Assembly (NCBI GenBank): GCA_002869065.1
Contig: PKTR01000006.1
Span: 1-64,000 of the forward strand
DNA length: 64,000 bases
Direction: 5' to 3'
DNA from: Hyphomicrobiales bacterium
Lineage (GTDB): Bacteria > Pseudomonadota > Alphaproteobacteria > Rhizobiales > Rhodobiaceae
In this document: positions 55,803-64,000 of the stretch, one piece after another
How the letters are laid out: each line of letters opens with the position of its first letter
Position numbering within the stretch: the stretch's first letter is position 1
The notes under the pieces: model-generated
Seen by the model: the letters and a program-made list of their open reading frames with translations, nothing else
Databases searched by the model: none
What the model was told of the DNA's origin: nothing
Position numbers and translations under genes: made by a program

Positions 55803-56594
55803 TCATCCCATCAACTGGCCGCCATTCACTTCCAGCACCTGTCCGGTGATGTAGCCCGACAGTGCGCTTGCCGACAGGAACAGATAGGCGCCAACGCAGT
55901 CCTGAGGCGTTCCAAGTCGCTGCAGCGGAATCGCCTTTGCGGTCGCCGCGAGCTTCTCCTCGCTCGAATAGCGGCGATGGAAATCCGTCATGATCGTACC
56001 CGGCGAAACCGCGTTGACGCGGATTTTGTCCGGCGCCAGCTCGCGCGCCAGGCTGCGGGTGTAGGTCGACACGAAGGCTTTTGCCGCGCTGTAGATCGAC
56101 GAGCCGGGGCTGCCGCCGGTCGTTGCCGAGATCGAGGTCGTGTTGACGATCGCGCCCTCGCCGCTTGCCTTCAGCAAGGGAATCGCCCGCGTCGATGCAA
56201 GCACCACGGATCGCGCGTTGAGATCGCTGACCCGGGCATAGTGTTCCGCCGTCATCGTCTCCGCCGGCACTCGGCCGAACATCGTGCCGGCATTGTTGAT
56301 CAGCACATCGAGGCCGCCGAGCCGGTCCGCGGCCGTATCGATCAGCCGCGCGGGCCCGTCTTCGCCGATCAGATCTCCGGCCACGAGGCTCATCCGTTCC
56401 CGCGCGTCGACGTCGAGATCGGGAAACAGTTCTGCCACGTCGCCCCGCGCTTCGACCCCGACATGGACGAGGACACGCGCGCCGGTCTGCGCGAAGGCGG
56501 CAGCAACCGCATGACCGATCCCGCGTCCGCCACCGGTCACGAGAACGGATTTGCCGTCGAACAGGGTGGGCGAAAAGGGAAGATGCGTCGTCAT
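55803..56594 (-). CDS. SDR-family oxidoreductase
   Basis: A 263-residue classical short-chain dehydrogenase. TGGGRGIGHAVAAAF binds the cofactor, NNAG stabilises the fold, and the catalytic Ser (NTTSISATTGG), Tyr and Lys (YSAAK) are present. The C-terminus (ITGQVLEVNGG) is standard. Acceptor specificity is not readable; 3-oxoacyl reductase or sugar/polyol dehydrogenase are both possible. No clear Shine-Dalgarno precedes the ATG. It is divergent from glpR, so a polyol role is possible. Confidence 0.88.
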   Translation of the reverse strand: MTTHLPFSPTLFDGKSVLVTGGGRGIGHAVAAAFAQTGARVLVHVGVEARGDVAELFPDLDVDARERMSLVAGDLIGEDGPARLIDTAADRLGGLDVLINNAGTMFGRVPAETMTAEHYARVSDLNARSVVLASTRAIPLLKASGEGAIVNTTSISATTGGSPGSSIYSAAKAFVSTYTRSLARELAPDKIRVNAVSPGTIMTDFHRRYSSEEKLAATAKAIPLQRLGTPQDCVGAYLFLSASALSGYITGQVLEVNGGQLMG

Positions 56595-56717
56595 GGAGGA
56601 GTCTTTCGATTTTCGATCAGGCGAAGCCGGCTCTGCCGAACGGGATCATATGCCTAACCTGCTCCAGTTCGCGGAAGAAAGCCAGTTCGGCACGTTGACG
56701 CGGCGGCATCATAGCGC

Positions 56718-56733
56718 TTTCGATTTTTCGTTT
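56718..56733 (+). promoter_or_regulatory. Direct TTTCG repeats upstream of glpR
   Basis: TTTCGAT (56718-56724) and TTTCGTT (56726-56732) are tandem copies spaced 8 bases apart. TTTCG/CGAAA elements are common in DeoR/GlpR operators, and related CGAAA/TTCG elements occur before glpD. Confidence 0.45.
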
Positions 56734-56769
56734 CCCATTGTAAATTGAAACCAGCCAGGGGAGGCCCGC

Positions 56770-57561
56770 ATGGTACTTCAACGCCATAACGACATCATCG
56801 AGATCGCCCAGCGGGATGGCCGGGTGCTTGTCGATGATCTTGCCAGCCATTTTCGCGTCACGCCGCAAACCATCCGCAAGGATCTCAACGATCTGTGCGA
56901 ACAGGGGCTGTTGCAGCGGACCCATGGCGGCGCGTTGATTGCCTCCAGCGTGCACAATGTCGGCTACAATGCCCGCCAGGTCATTGCTCGCGACGCCAAG
57001 AAGGCGATCGGCAAGCTGGCGGCAGAGCAGATCCCCAATGATTGCTCGCTGCTGATCAATATCGGCACCACCACGGAAGAGGTCGCCAAGGCCCTGCGCA
57101 AGCACCAGGGGTTGCTGGTCATCACCAACAACATCAATGTGGCCAATATCCTGCGGCCATATCCCTCGATCGAGGTGATCATCGCTTCCGGCGTCGTGCG
57201 CCATTCCGATGGCGGCATCGTCGGCGACGCTGCGGTCGAGTTCATCCGCCGCTTCAAGGTCGACTACGCGGTTATCGGCACCTCGGCGATCGACGCCGAC
57301 GGGGCGCTGCTCGACTACGATTATCGCGAGGTCAGCGTGTCGCGCGCCATCGTCGAAAACGCCCGCCACGTCATCCTCGTTGCCGATTCGACCAAGTTCG
57401 ACCGCACCGCGCCGGTGCGCATCGGCCACCTCTCCCATGTCCACACCTTCGTCACCGACCAGATTCGCGACGAACGGATTCGCATGATCTGCCGCACCGA
57501 GGACGTGGCGGCGATCGAGGCCGATGGCGATGGGGTTGTGTACGAACCAGAAATTTCGTAG
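56770..57561 (+). CDS. glpR: DeoR/GlpR-family repressor of glycerol genes
   Basis: 263 residues. The DeoR helix-turn-helix is VDDLASHFRVTPQTIRKDLNDLCEQGLLQRTHGG (about 21-55). The C-terminal sugar-phosphate sensor domain has NIGTTTEEVAKAL, TNNINVANIL, ASGVVRHSDGGIVGDAA and ADSTKFDR. GGGGAGG is six bases before the ATG. The glpD gene follows after 105 bases, and glpK after that, so the ligand is expected to be glycerol-3-phosphate. Confidence 0.92.
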   Translation: MVLQRHNDIIEIAQRDGRVLVDDLASHFRVTPQTIRKDLNDLCEQGLLQRTHGGALIASSVHNVGYNARQVIARDAKKAIGKLAAEQIPNDCSLLINIGTTTEEVAKALRKHQGLLVITNNINVANILRPYPSIEVIIASGVVRHSDGGIVGDAAVEFIRRFKVDYAVIGTSAIDADGALLDYDYREVSVSRAIVENARHVILVADSTKFDRTAPVRIGHLSHVHTFVTDQIRDERIRMICRTEDVAAIEADGDGVVYEPEIS

Positions 57562-57579
57562 CGGGCAAATAAAGGAAAG

Positions 57580-57622
57580 AACGAAAGTTCGAATTGACAG
57601 TTTTCGGCCTCAAAACTATCGT
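57580..57622 (+). promoter_or_regulatory. glpD promoter with GlpR-like site
   Basis: TTGACA (57594-57599), a 17-base spacer, and TATCGT (57617-57622) form a sigma-70-like promoter. AACGAAAGTTCGAA just upstream (57580-57593) has a CGAA/TTCG symmetry and abuts the -35 box. It fits as a GlpR operator. Confidence 0.6.
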
Positions 57623-57666
57623 GAGCGCTCCATTCCGAAGGATTGTGCGCGGTAGAGAGGCGTCGA

Positions 57667-59172
57667 ATGACGCGGTACGATTTGCTTATCGTCGGCGGCG
57701 GCGTGAACGGCTGCGGCATAGCGCGCGATGCCGCCGGGCGCGGCCTGAAGGTGCTTCTGTGCGAGGCCGACGATCTCGCCGGTGCGACCTCGTCCGCCTC
57801 AACGAAGCTGATCCACGGCGGGCTGCGCTATCTTGAATACTACGAGTTCGGCCTTGTCCGTAAGGCTTTGAAAGAGCGGGAAGTTCTTCTCGCGCTCGCG
57901 CCGCATATCATCTGGCCTCTGCGCTTCATCCTGCCGCATCATCGCGGCATGCGGCCGGCCTGGTTCCTGCGCCTCGGCCTGTTCCTGTACGATCATATCG
58001 GTGGCCGCAAGCGCCTGCCTCCAACGAAGACCCTGGACATGCGGACGCACCCGCTGGGCGGGCTGCTGAAGGATGGCTTCGACTACGGTTTCGAATATTC
58101 GGATTGCTGGGTCGACGACGCGCGTCTGGTTGTGCTCAACGCCGTGGATGCAGCCGAGCGCGGCGCCGACATTCGCGTCCGCACCGAATGCGTCAAGGCC
58201 GAGCGCACAGGCAGCGATTGGACGGCGACGCTGAAGAATCACCTGACCGGCGAGACCGAAACCGTCACCGCCCGTGCCCTGGTCAATGCGACCGGTCCCT
58301 GGGTGGCGCGTTTCCTTGAAAAGGCCGTCGGCGTCGAGCCGAAAAACCGCGTGCGCATGGTCAAGGGCAGCCACATCATCGTGCCGCGCTTCTTCGATCA
58401 TGATCGAGCCTACATCCTGCAGACGACCGATGGGCGGATCGTCTTCGCCATTCCCTACGAGCAGGACTTCACGATGGTCGGCACCACCGACATCGATTAT
58501 CACGGCGACCCCCGCGACGTGGCGATTTCCGACGACGAGATCGACTATCTCTGCGCGGCGGCGAGCGAGTATTTCCGCCATGATTTCCGTCGTGACGAGA
58601 TCGTCCACACTTTTTCCGGCGTCCGCCCGCTCTATGATGACGGCGCCTCGGAGGCGAAGGCCGCGACCCGCGACTATGTCTTGAACGTCGACACCGGCGA
58701 CGGCGCCGCGCCGCGCCTTGATGTCTATGGCGGCAAGATCACCACCTATCGCGTGCTCGCCGAGATGGTGCTGGAAAAACTCGGCGCGTTCCTGCCGTTC
58801 TCGCCGCGCGGCTGGACGGGCAAGGAGGCGCTGCCAGGCGGCGATTTCCCGATCGACGGCGTCGGTGCGCTAACCGAAAAACTCGCCGCCGACTATCCGT
58901 TCCTGTCCGACAAGATGGTTGCCCGTTTCGTCCGCACCTACGGCACGCGGACCTGGGACATGCTGGGCGATGCCGCGTCTTCCGACGATCTGGGCACCTG
59001 GTTCTGCGCCAGCCTCAGCGAGCGGGAAGTGAACTATCTCATCGACCACGAATGGGCGCGCAGCGCGGCCGATATCCTCTGGCGCCGCTCCAAGCTCGGC
59101 CTGCGCTGCAGCAGCGCGGATGTCGTCGCGCTTGAACAATTTGTCGCCGAACGGCTGAACGCCAGAGGCTGA
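57667..59172 (+). CDS. glpD: Glycerol-3-phosphate dehydrogenase, FAD-dependent (aerobic type)
   Basis: 501 residues from the ATG at 57667 (GAGAGG six bases upstream). The FAD motif is LLIVGGGVNGCGIARDAAGRG, followed by GATSSASTKLIHGGLRYLEYYEFGLV, the GlpD signature. NATGPWV, KGSHIIVPR, YEQDFTMVGTTDIDY and FSGVRPLYDDG line the active site. A C-terminal helical domain (about 400-501) completes it. It oxidises sn-glycerol-3-phosphate to DHAP and reduces membrane quinone. It follows glpR and precedes glpK. Confidence 0.95.
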   Translation: MTRYDLLIVGGGVNGCGIARDAAGRGLKVLLCEADDLAGATSSASTKLIHGGLRYLEYYEFGLVRKALKEREVLLALAPHIIWPLRFILPHHRGMRPAWFLRLGLFLYDHIGGRKRLPPTKTLDMRTHPLGGLLKDGFDYGFEYSDCWVDDARLVVLNAVDAAERGADIRVRTECVKAERTGSDWTATLKNHLTGETETVTARALVNATGPWVARFLEKAVGVEPKNRVRMVKGSHIIVPRFFDHDRAYILQTTDGRIVFAIPYEQDFTMVGTTDIDYHGDPRDVAISDDEIDYLCAAASEYFRHDFRRDEIVHTFSGVRPLYDDGASEAKAATRDYVLNVDTGDGAAPRLDVYGGKITTYRVLAEMVLEKLGAFLPFSPRGWTGKEALPGGDFPIDGVGALTEKLAADYPFLSDKMVARFVRTYGTRTWDMLGDAASSDDLGTWFCASLSEREVNYLIDHEWARSAADILWRRSKLGLRCSSADVVALEQFVAERLNARG

Positions 59173-59313
59173 CGACAGATATTTCCGGCGCGCCCGCAAC
59201 GTGCCTGCCGAAAGGCCATGCGCCGCGCCGCCACAGTGGTGACAACGCCGCGTCGCGGTGCTGTTATCGCGTCACGAGCGATTCAACGAGAACACCGTTC
59301 GGGAGGTCCCGCC

Positions 59314-60810
59314 ATGTCATCCGCCATTCTTGCCATCGATCAGGGCACCACGTCGAGCCGGGCCATCGTTTTCGATGGCGACCAGCGCATCGTCGCGGTG
59401 GCGCAGGAGGAGTTCCCGCAGCATTTCCCGGCCTCGGGCTGGGTCGAGCACGACCCGGAAGATCTCTGGCGCACGACGCTCGCGACCTGCCGCGGCGCGC
59501 TGGAAAAAGCGGGTCTCAGGGCCGCCGACATCGCCGGCATCGGCATCACCAACCAGCGCGAGACCACCATCGTGTGGGATCGCGAGACCGGCTATCCGGT
59601 CCACAAGGCGATCGTCTGGCAGGACCGCCGCACGGCGGACCGTTGCGCCGCGCTGAAGCGCGAGGGCGCCGAGGCCGAGGTGGTCGCCAAGACCGGCCTG
59701 CTGCTCGACCCGTATTTCTCCGGCACCAAGGTCGCCTGGATTCTCGACAGCGTTCCCGGTGCGCGCGAACGCGCCGAGGCCGGCAAGCTCGCCTTCGGCA
59801 CCGTCGATTGCTTCCTGCTGTGGCGGCTGACCGGCGGGCGGGTGCACGCGACCGACGCGACCAACGCCGCGCGCACGCTTCTGTTCAACATCCACACCAA
59901 TGACTGGGACGACGATCTGCTGCGCATGCTGAACGTGCCGCGCGCGATCCTGCCCGATGTGCGCGATTGCGCCGCCGACTATGGCGTCACCGCGCCCGAC
60001 CTGCTCGGTGGCTCCATACCTATCCTCGGCATTGCCGGCGACCAGCAGGCGGCGACCATCGGTCAGGCCTGCTTCGAACCGGGCATGATGAAGTCGACCT
60101 ACGGTACCGGCTGCTTCGCCGTCCTTAACACCGGCGAGGAGGCGGTTACCTCGAAGAACCGGCTTCTGACCACGGTCGCCTACCGTCTCGACGGCCGCAC
60201 GACCTACGCGCTCGAAGGCTCGATCTTCATCGCCGGCGCCGCCGTGCAGTGGCTGCGCGACGGGCTGCAGGTCATCACCTCGGCCTCCGAAACCGGTCCG
60301 CTGGCGGCTGAAAGCGACAGCGGCCAGCACGTCTATCTGGTGCCGGCCTTCGTCGGCCTCGGTGCGCCCTATTGGGATGCGGAGGCGCGCGGAGCCCTGT
60401 TCGGCATGACCCGCAACACCGGTCCGCGCGAACTCGCCCGCGCCGCGCTCGAAGCGGTCTGCTACCAGACCCACGATCTGCTGGAGGCCATGCGCGGCGA
60501 CTGGCCGGCGGCGAGCGGTGCCGGCACCGTGCTGCGCGTCGATGGCGGCATGGCGGCGAGCGACTGGACCATGCAGCGCCTCTCCGACATTCTGAGCGCC
60601 CCGGTCGACCGTCCGACGGTGATGGAAACGACCGCGCTCGGCGCCGCCTGGCTCGCCGGCATGCGGGCGGGCGTCTGGCCGGATCGCCAAGGCTTCACCG
60701 AACGCTGGCAGCGCGACCGCCGCTTTGAGCCGGGCATGGCCGAGACCGAGCGGGCGGTGAAGATCGCCGGCTGGAAGGACGCGGTGCGCCGCACGCTGAG
60801 CGAGCACTGA
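59314..60810 (+). CDS. glpK: Glycerol kinase
   Basis: 498 residues from the ATG at 59314 (GGGAGGT upstream; upstream open frame not used). FGGY-family signatures: N-terminal ATPase loop [31 protein letters not shown], and the glycerol-binding region WVEHDP, plus [16 protein letters not shown] and DGGMAASDW. It phosphorylates glycerol to glycerol-3-phosphate, the GlpD substrate. No glycerol facilitator or Glp ABC transporter gene is in the window. Confidence 0.96.
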   Translation: MSSAILAIDQGTTSSRAIVFDGDQRIVAVAQEEFPQHFPASGWVEHDPEDLWRTTLATCRGALEKAGLRAADIAGIGITNQRETTIVWDRETGYPVHKAIVWQDRRTADRCAALKREGAEAEVVAKTGLLLDPYFSGTKVAWILDSVPGARERAEAGKLAFGTVDCFLLWRLTGGRVHATDATNAARTLLFNIHTNDWDDDLLRMLNVPRAILPDVRDCAADYGVTAPDLLGGSIPILGIAGDQQAATIGQACFEPGMMKSTYGTGCFAVLNTGEEAVTSKNRLLTTVAYRLDGRTTYALEGSIFIAGAAVQWLRDGLQVITSASETGPLAAESDSGQHVYLVPAFVGLGAPYWDAEARGALFGMTRNTGPRELARAALEAVCYQTHDLLEAMRGDWPAASGAGTVLRVDGGMAASDWTMQRLSDILSAPVDRPTVMETTALGAAWLAGMRAGVWPDRQGFTERWQRDRRFEPGMAETERAVKIAGWKDAVRRTLSEH

Positions 60811-60835
60811 CCCGCTCAATTGGTGGCGTGCCGGT

Positions 60836-62035
60836 CTACAGCAGCGCGACGACGATCAGCGCTGCGGTGATGACCGCACCGGCGACCGGCACCGCGATCG
60901 GAACGTGGAACGTCGCGCGCTCCGTCCCTTCGCGACGTTTGATCAGGATCAGCGCGCCGTTGACGATCAGAAAGATCGTCAGCGCCAGCACCGACGTTCC
61001 CGCCGCCAGCTTCTCGATCGGAAGCGCTACAGCAAGCGCCGTCGCAATCACCGTGACCAGCACCGTCGCGCGCAACGGCGTGCGGGTGCGCGGATTGACA
61101 CTCGACAGCCAGGCGGGGATCCAGCCGCGCCGCGCGATCCCGTAAAGCACCCGCGAGGCCATGACGATCTGGACGAGAATGCCGTTGACGCCGGCCGCGA
61201 CCGCAATCGACGAAATGACGACGGCCGGCACGAGGCCCGAGGCTTCGGCGACGGCGGCGAGCGGGGCGGGGGCCTTGGCCAGCACGTCGGGGGGAATGAC
61301 GGTCACCGCGATGGCCGCCACCGACAGATAGATCAGCGTGGCGAAGAACAGCGTCAGAAGGATCGCACGCGGCACGGTCTTCTGCGGTTCGTGAACTTCC
61401 TCGATGACATTGACCATGTCCTCGAAGCCGATGAAGGCGAAGAACGCGATCACGGCACCGGCGGCAATCGGCATCGGCGCGGTCGAAAAGGCAGCGCTCA
61501 TCGTGTCGCCGAGTTTGGCCAGAATGTCGGGATCGGCGATCACCGCGCCAGCGGCAATCAAGATCAGCCCGCCCGCCTCGACGATGGTCATGAGGCCGGC
61601 GAAGGCGACGGATTCGGCAATCCCGCGAACGGCAACCGCACCAAGCAGGACGACGATGACGATCACCGCAAGTGCGGGCGGGATGGGCACCAGCGTTGCC
61701 AGATAACGCGCCGCGCCGATGGCAACGGCGGCTGCCGAAATGACACCCGCCGCGGCAACCGCGAGGCCGATCAGCGTTCCCATCAGCGGCGATCGGTAGC
61801 CGGCTTCGGTATAGGCGGCTTCGCCGGCGCTTTCGGGATAGCGGGTCGCCAGTTCGGAAAAGGAAAGCGCGGTAAGACCCGCTGCCGCGGCCGCTGCCAC
61901 GAAGGAGAGCGGCGCGCCATAGCCGGCAAGCGCTGCAACCTCGCCGATCAGCACATAGATGCCCGCGCCGATGGTGACGCCGAGGCCGTACAGCACCAGC
62001 ATGGTGAGCGAGATCGAGCGCTTCAGTTCGGTCAT
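60836..62035 (-). CDS. APC-family amino acid/amine permease
   Basis: 399 residues with GGAGGT five bases before the ATG. Eleven to twelve helices are seen. The first unwound helix GLGVTIGAGIYVLIGEVA is the APC signature; AFFAFIGFEDMVNVIEEVHEPQKTVPRAI is the conserved loop of the YjeH/CAT-like subgroup. It probably imports an amino acid or amine with H+; no neighbour defines the substrate. Confidence 0.88.
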   Translation of the reverse strand: MTELKRSISLTMLVLYGLGVTIGAGIYVLIGEVAALAGYGAPLSFVAAAAAAGLTALSFSELATRYPESAGEAAYTEAGYRSPLMGTLIGLAVAAAGVISAAAVAIGAARYLATLVPIPPALAVIVIVVLLGAVAVRGIAESVAFAGLMTIVEAGGLILIAAGAVIADPDILAKLGDTMSAAFSTAPMPIAAGAVIAFFAFIGFEDMVNVIEEVHEPQKTVPRAILLTLFFATLIYLSVAAIAVTVIPPDVLAKAPAPLAAVAEASGLVPAVVISSIAVAAGVNGILVQIVMASRVLYGIARRGWIPAWLSSVNPRTRTPLRATVLVTVIATALAVALPIEKLAAGTSVLALTIFLIVNGALILIKRREGTERATFHVPIAVPVAGAVITAALIVVALL

Positions 62036-62124
62036 CTCGGACCTCCGTGCTGCTCACTCCCCGATGTGGTCATTCCGCCCCGGCAATGCCATGCGACATA
62101 TGGGAAAATCGCAGGCCAGCGTGC

Positions 62125-63015
62125 TCAGAACCGGTAGCCGTGATGGTCGAGGAACGACTTCAGCGCCATCGGGAACGGCACGGTCGCGCGCATGTTTTCC
62201 GCGCATTCGCCGAACAGCCCGGTGTCCTTGCAGACCTCGAAGCCGTCATCCTTGCCCGGCTTGTAGGCCTTCTGCATCGCCTGCCAGGCTTCGACTCCTT
62301 CGCCGATCATCGATTTCGCCGCGATCCAGCCGGCAAAGAAGCCCGGCTGGAACTTGCCATCGTCCTGTCGCCAGCCTTCAAGTGCCTTCGCCCATTGCTT
62401 CAGCTTTGGCTGGAAGCGCGGCTCGCGCGACACGTCGACGATCTTGCCGGCCTGTACCGACAGGATCTTCACCGGCGCGGCGCTGCAGGCGTAGCAGTCG
62501 AAGGCATAGAGAAAATTCTGATCGGCGGCGACGAATTCGGCCCGGCCGTCGCCATCGGCGTCTTCCATGTAGTTGCCGCCGCCGTCCCATTCGCCCATGT
62601 CGACCGAGTTCCAGCCGCCGGCCCTGTCGGCGGTGGCGATGACCACCTTGGTGCAGCAATGTGCGCCGCCGGAATAGCTCGAGAACACCACCTCGGGCAG
62701 GTCGTTCGCCGCGTCGACTTCGATGACCTCCGCAACGCCCTGAACCCACTCGCCCGCCGAGACGCCTTCGGCTTCCAGAACCTTCTTGGAATCGACGAAG
62801 ACATGCAGCACCGGGACGGTTTCCTCGTAGCCTTCCACGGTGCGTTTTTCGGTCCTGAGCGCCGCGGTGATGCGCCCTGACGTCACCATCGCCTGACGGT
62901 GCTGGTCGTCGAGCGTTGCGGTCGGATAGGCGGGCTTTTCCTCGGCAAGGGCGGCAAAGGGCGCGATCAGGATGACGGCGATGGCCGTGGCGGCCCGGAA
63001 CAGATGGCGGTGCAT
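62125..63015 (-). CDS. Unknown secreted protein with FG-GAP-like calcium motif
   Basis: 296 residues with a clear signal peptide (HRHLFRAATAIAVILIAPFAALAE) and GAGGA before the ATG. The mature part has FSSYSGGAHCCT, a calcium-loop-like DADGDGRAEF (about 155-165) and FDCYACSAAPVKIL. Seven cysteines include CC, CxxC and C-x8-C pairs, which suggest disulfides. I do not recognise a named family. The DxDGDG loop and its setting recall FG-GAP/VCBS single blades. Periplasmic or exported. Confidence 0.75.
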   Translation of the reverse strand: MHRHLFRAATAIAVILIAPFAALAEEKPAYPTATLDDQHRQAMVTSGRITAALRTEKRTVEGYEETVPVLHVFVDSKKVLEAEGVSAGEWVQGVAEVIEVDAANDLPEVVFSSYSGGAHCCTKVVIATADRAGGWNSVDMGEWDGGGNYMEDADGDGRAEFVAADQNFLYAFDCYACSAAPVKILSVQAGKIVDVSREPRFQPKLKQWAKALEGWRQDDGKFQPGFFAGWIAAKSMIGEGVEAWQAMQKAYKPGKDDGFEVCKDTGLFGECAENMRATVPFPMALKSFLDHHGYRF

Positions 63016-63188
63016 GGCATCCTCGTCTTACGCGGCAACCGATACCGGCCACTCCGGCGGCAATGTCGGCGCAGTCAATAATGTCCGCGCCGCCGAAAGC
63101 AGCCCGGATTACATCGCGCGTACCATATGCGATTTTCGGATCCGAAACACGTCTTCGCGACCGGAGCGTAGCGGGTCTCGCTGAACGA

Positions 63189-64000
63189 CTACGCTGAGCC
63201 GGGTGCAAGAAGCGAACCCAAGGCCGCGCGAGCGCTCTCGGCCGTGTCCGCGGACGAGCCCGAAGCGTCGATTTCCGCCCAGTCGAGTGCGCCGATATCG
63301 TAGCCGAGCTGCTGGCGGACGACGATGACGCCGGCATCCGACGCGTCGCCGGTGCGGCCGCCGACGCGCTCTTCGAGCACGCCTGCCGGCGCGGTGAGCC
63401 AAAGGCCGGCAAAGGGCGCCTCGACGGCTCCGGCAATACGGGCAACCGCGATCCGCTCTTCCGGATCGGCGAAGACGGCATCGATAATCACCGACTGGCC
63501 GGCGGCGAGCGCGGTACGCGCCTGGATCATCAGCCGGTGATAGACCTCGTCGGAGATTTCCCGTGCATAGGCCTCGGCCGGCAGGGGATCGGTCTCGGCA
63601 ACGCCGAACAGCGCCTTGCGCTCAACGTCGGTTCGAAGCACCACCGCGCCCGGCGCACGCCCGAGATCGGGGGCAATCGCCATGGCGAGCGTCGACTTTC
63701 CGGTCCCCGACAAGCCGCCGATGGCAATCAGTGCCGGAGCCGTCGGTTCGACGCATTTCTCGGCGGTGGTGAAATAGCGCAGCGCGTCGGCGATCACCGC
63801 TTTGCGTTCGGCATCGCCGGCAAAGGGCAGGCGGGCGGCGGTGACCTTGGCACGGATCGCGGCCCGGATCGCCATGAAGAAGGCGAGTGCGGCAATACCT
63901 TCGAGATGGTCGGCCTGATGGGTGAGGGCGAGGTAACGCACCATCAGCCGGTTGGCAGCCGCGCGGTCGCCCCGTTCCCACAGATCCATGATGAGGAAAC
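63189..64000 (-). CDS. AAA/P-loop kinase-like protein (aminoglycoside-phosphotransferase fusion type), 5' end outside window
   Basis: The frame is open to base 64000 (codons before the first ATG read F-L-I), so the N-terminus is missing. The visible 270 residues hold a helical stretch FLIMDLWERGDRAAANRLMVRYL and then a nucleotide kinase domain with Walker A IGGLSGTGKST. RTDVERKALFG, VIIDAVFADPEERIA and LEERVGGRTGDASDA follow. This is the C-terminal half of the COG2187/COG0645 proteins in which an aminoglycoside-phosphotransferase-like domain precedes a gluconate-kinase-like domain. Its substrate is not known. Confidence 0.85.
   Translation of the reverse strand, partial: FLIMDLWERGDRAAANRLMVRYLALTHQADHLEGIAALAFFMAIRAAIRAKVTAARLPFAGDAERKAVIADALRYFTTAEKCVEPTAPALIAIGGLSGTGKSTLAMAIAPDLGRAPGAVVLRTDVERKALFGVAETDPLPAEAYAREISDEVYHRLMIQARTALAAGQSVIIDAVFADPEERIAVARIAGAVEAPFAGLWLTAPAGVLEERVGGRTGDASDAGVIVVRQQLGYDIGALDWAEIDASGSSADTAESARAALGSLLAPGSA

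Overview
The window is GC-rich DNA (AT-rich only in a few intergenic stretches) from an alphaproteobacterium, most likely Hyphomicrobiales (Rhizobiales). Support: a tRNA-His with A73 and no G-1 (the alphaproteobacterial type), two phasins with TTGC-N3-GCAA sites upstream, a GNAT/C-N hydrolase pair, a large PAS kinase of the PleC/DivL/PdhS kind, and a MOFRL-family glycerate kinase. Genes are densely packed. I see no transposase, integrase, CRISPR array or phage gene, so this reads as ordinary chromosome with a few accessory modules. Both end genes are cut by the window edges.

Layout. 1-5474: the 3' part of a very large secreted RTX protein (cadherin-like repeats, two nested carbohydrate-binding-like modules, many calcium-binding nonapeptides), then a strong terminator. 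5.6-8.8 kb: glycerate 2-kinase, GST and a zinc-free-type alcohol dehydrogenase. 8.75-8.87 kb: three consecutive hairpins. 8.9-13.3 kb: a signalling/envelope module of CHASE2-adenylate cyclase and TPR/beta-barrel protein (minus strand), divergent from a periplasmic FecR-domain protein. 13.5-18.0 kb: thiolase, CaCA antiporter, Nudix hydrolase, GNAT and C-N hydrolase, followed by an inverted pair of REP-like palindromes. 18.3-21.8 kb: a GntR regulator, an AT-rich 460-bp region ending in a 34-bp palindrome, and an octaheme tetrathionate-reductase-family cytochrome overlapping a four-helix cytochrome b.

21.9-33.2 kb is a polyamine island: gamma-glutamylputrescine oxidase, putrescine-type aminotransferase, two glutamine-synthetase-like gamma-glutamylpolyamine synthetases, a GntR/FCD regulator flanked on both sides by the palindrome TGTGATCACA, and a complete PotFGHI-type ABC importer. 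Uptake, gamma-glutamylation, oxidation and transamination are present; the aldehyde dehydrogenase and the gamma-glutamyl-GABA hydrolase are not in the window.

33.2-36.8 kb: a MocR-type regulator divergent from a threonine-dehydratase-like enzyme with direct-repeat operators between them, plus an APC-like membrane protein. 37.0-39.9 kb: ferric-iron binding protein and fused permease behind a Fur/Irr-like box, with no ATPase gene nearby. 40-49 kb: YdhR-like protein, FtsH, MarR regulator, acetoacetyl-CoA synthetase, AsmA-like protein, small DUF6460-like membrane protein and an SLC13-type transporter. 49.3-53.8 kb: a 1497-residue PAS sensor kinase whose phospho-acceptor histidine is replaced by leucine. 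54-55.3 kb: two phasins (PHB granules; acetoacetyl-CoA synthetase at 43.4 kb fits the same metabolism). 55.6 kb: tRNA-His. 56.8-60.8 kb: glpR-glpD-glpK glycerol utilisation genes. 60.8-64 kb: an APC permease, an unknown secreted protein and a truncated P-loop kinase.
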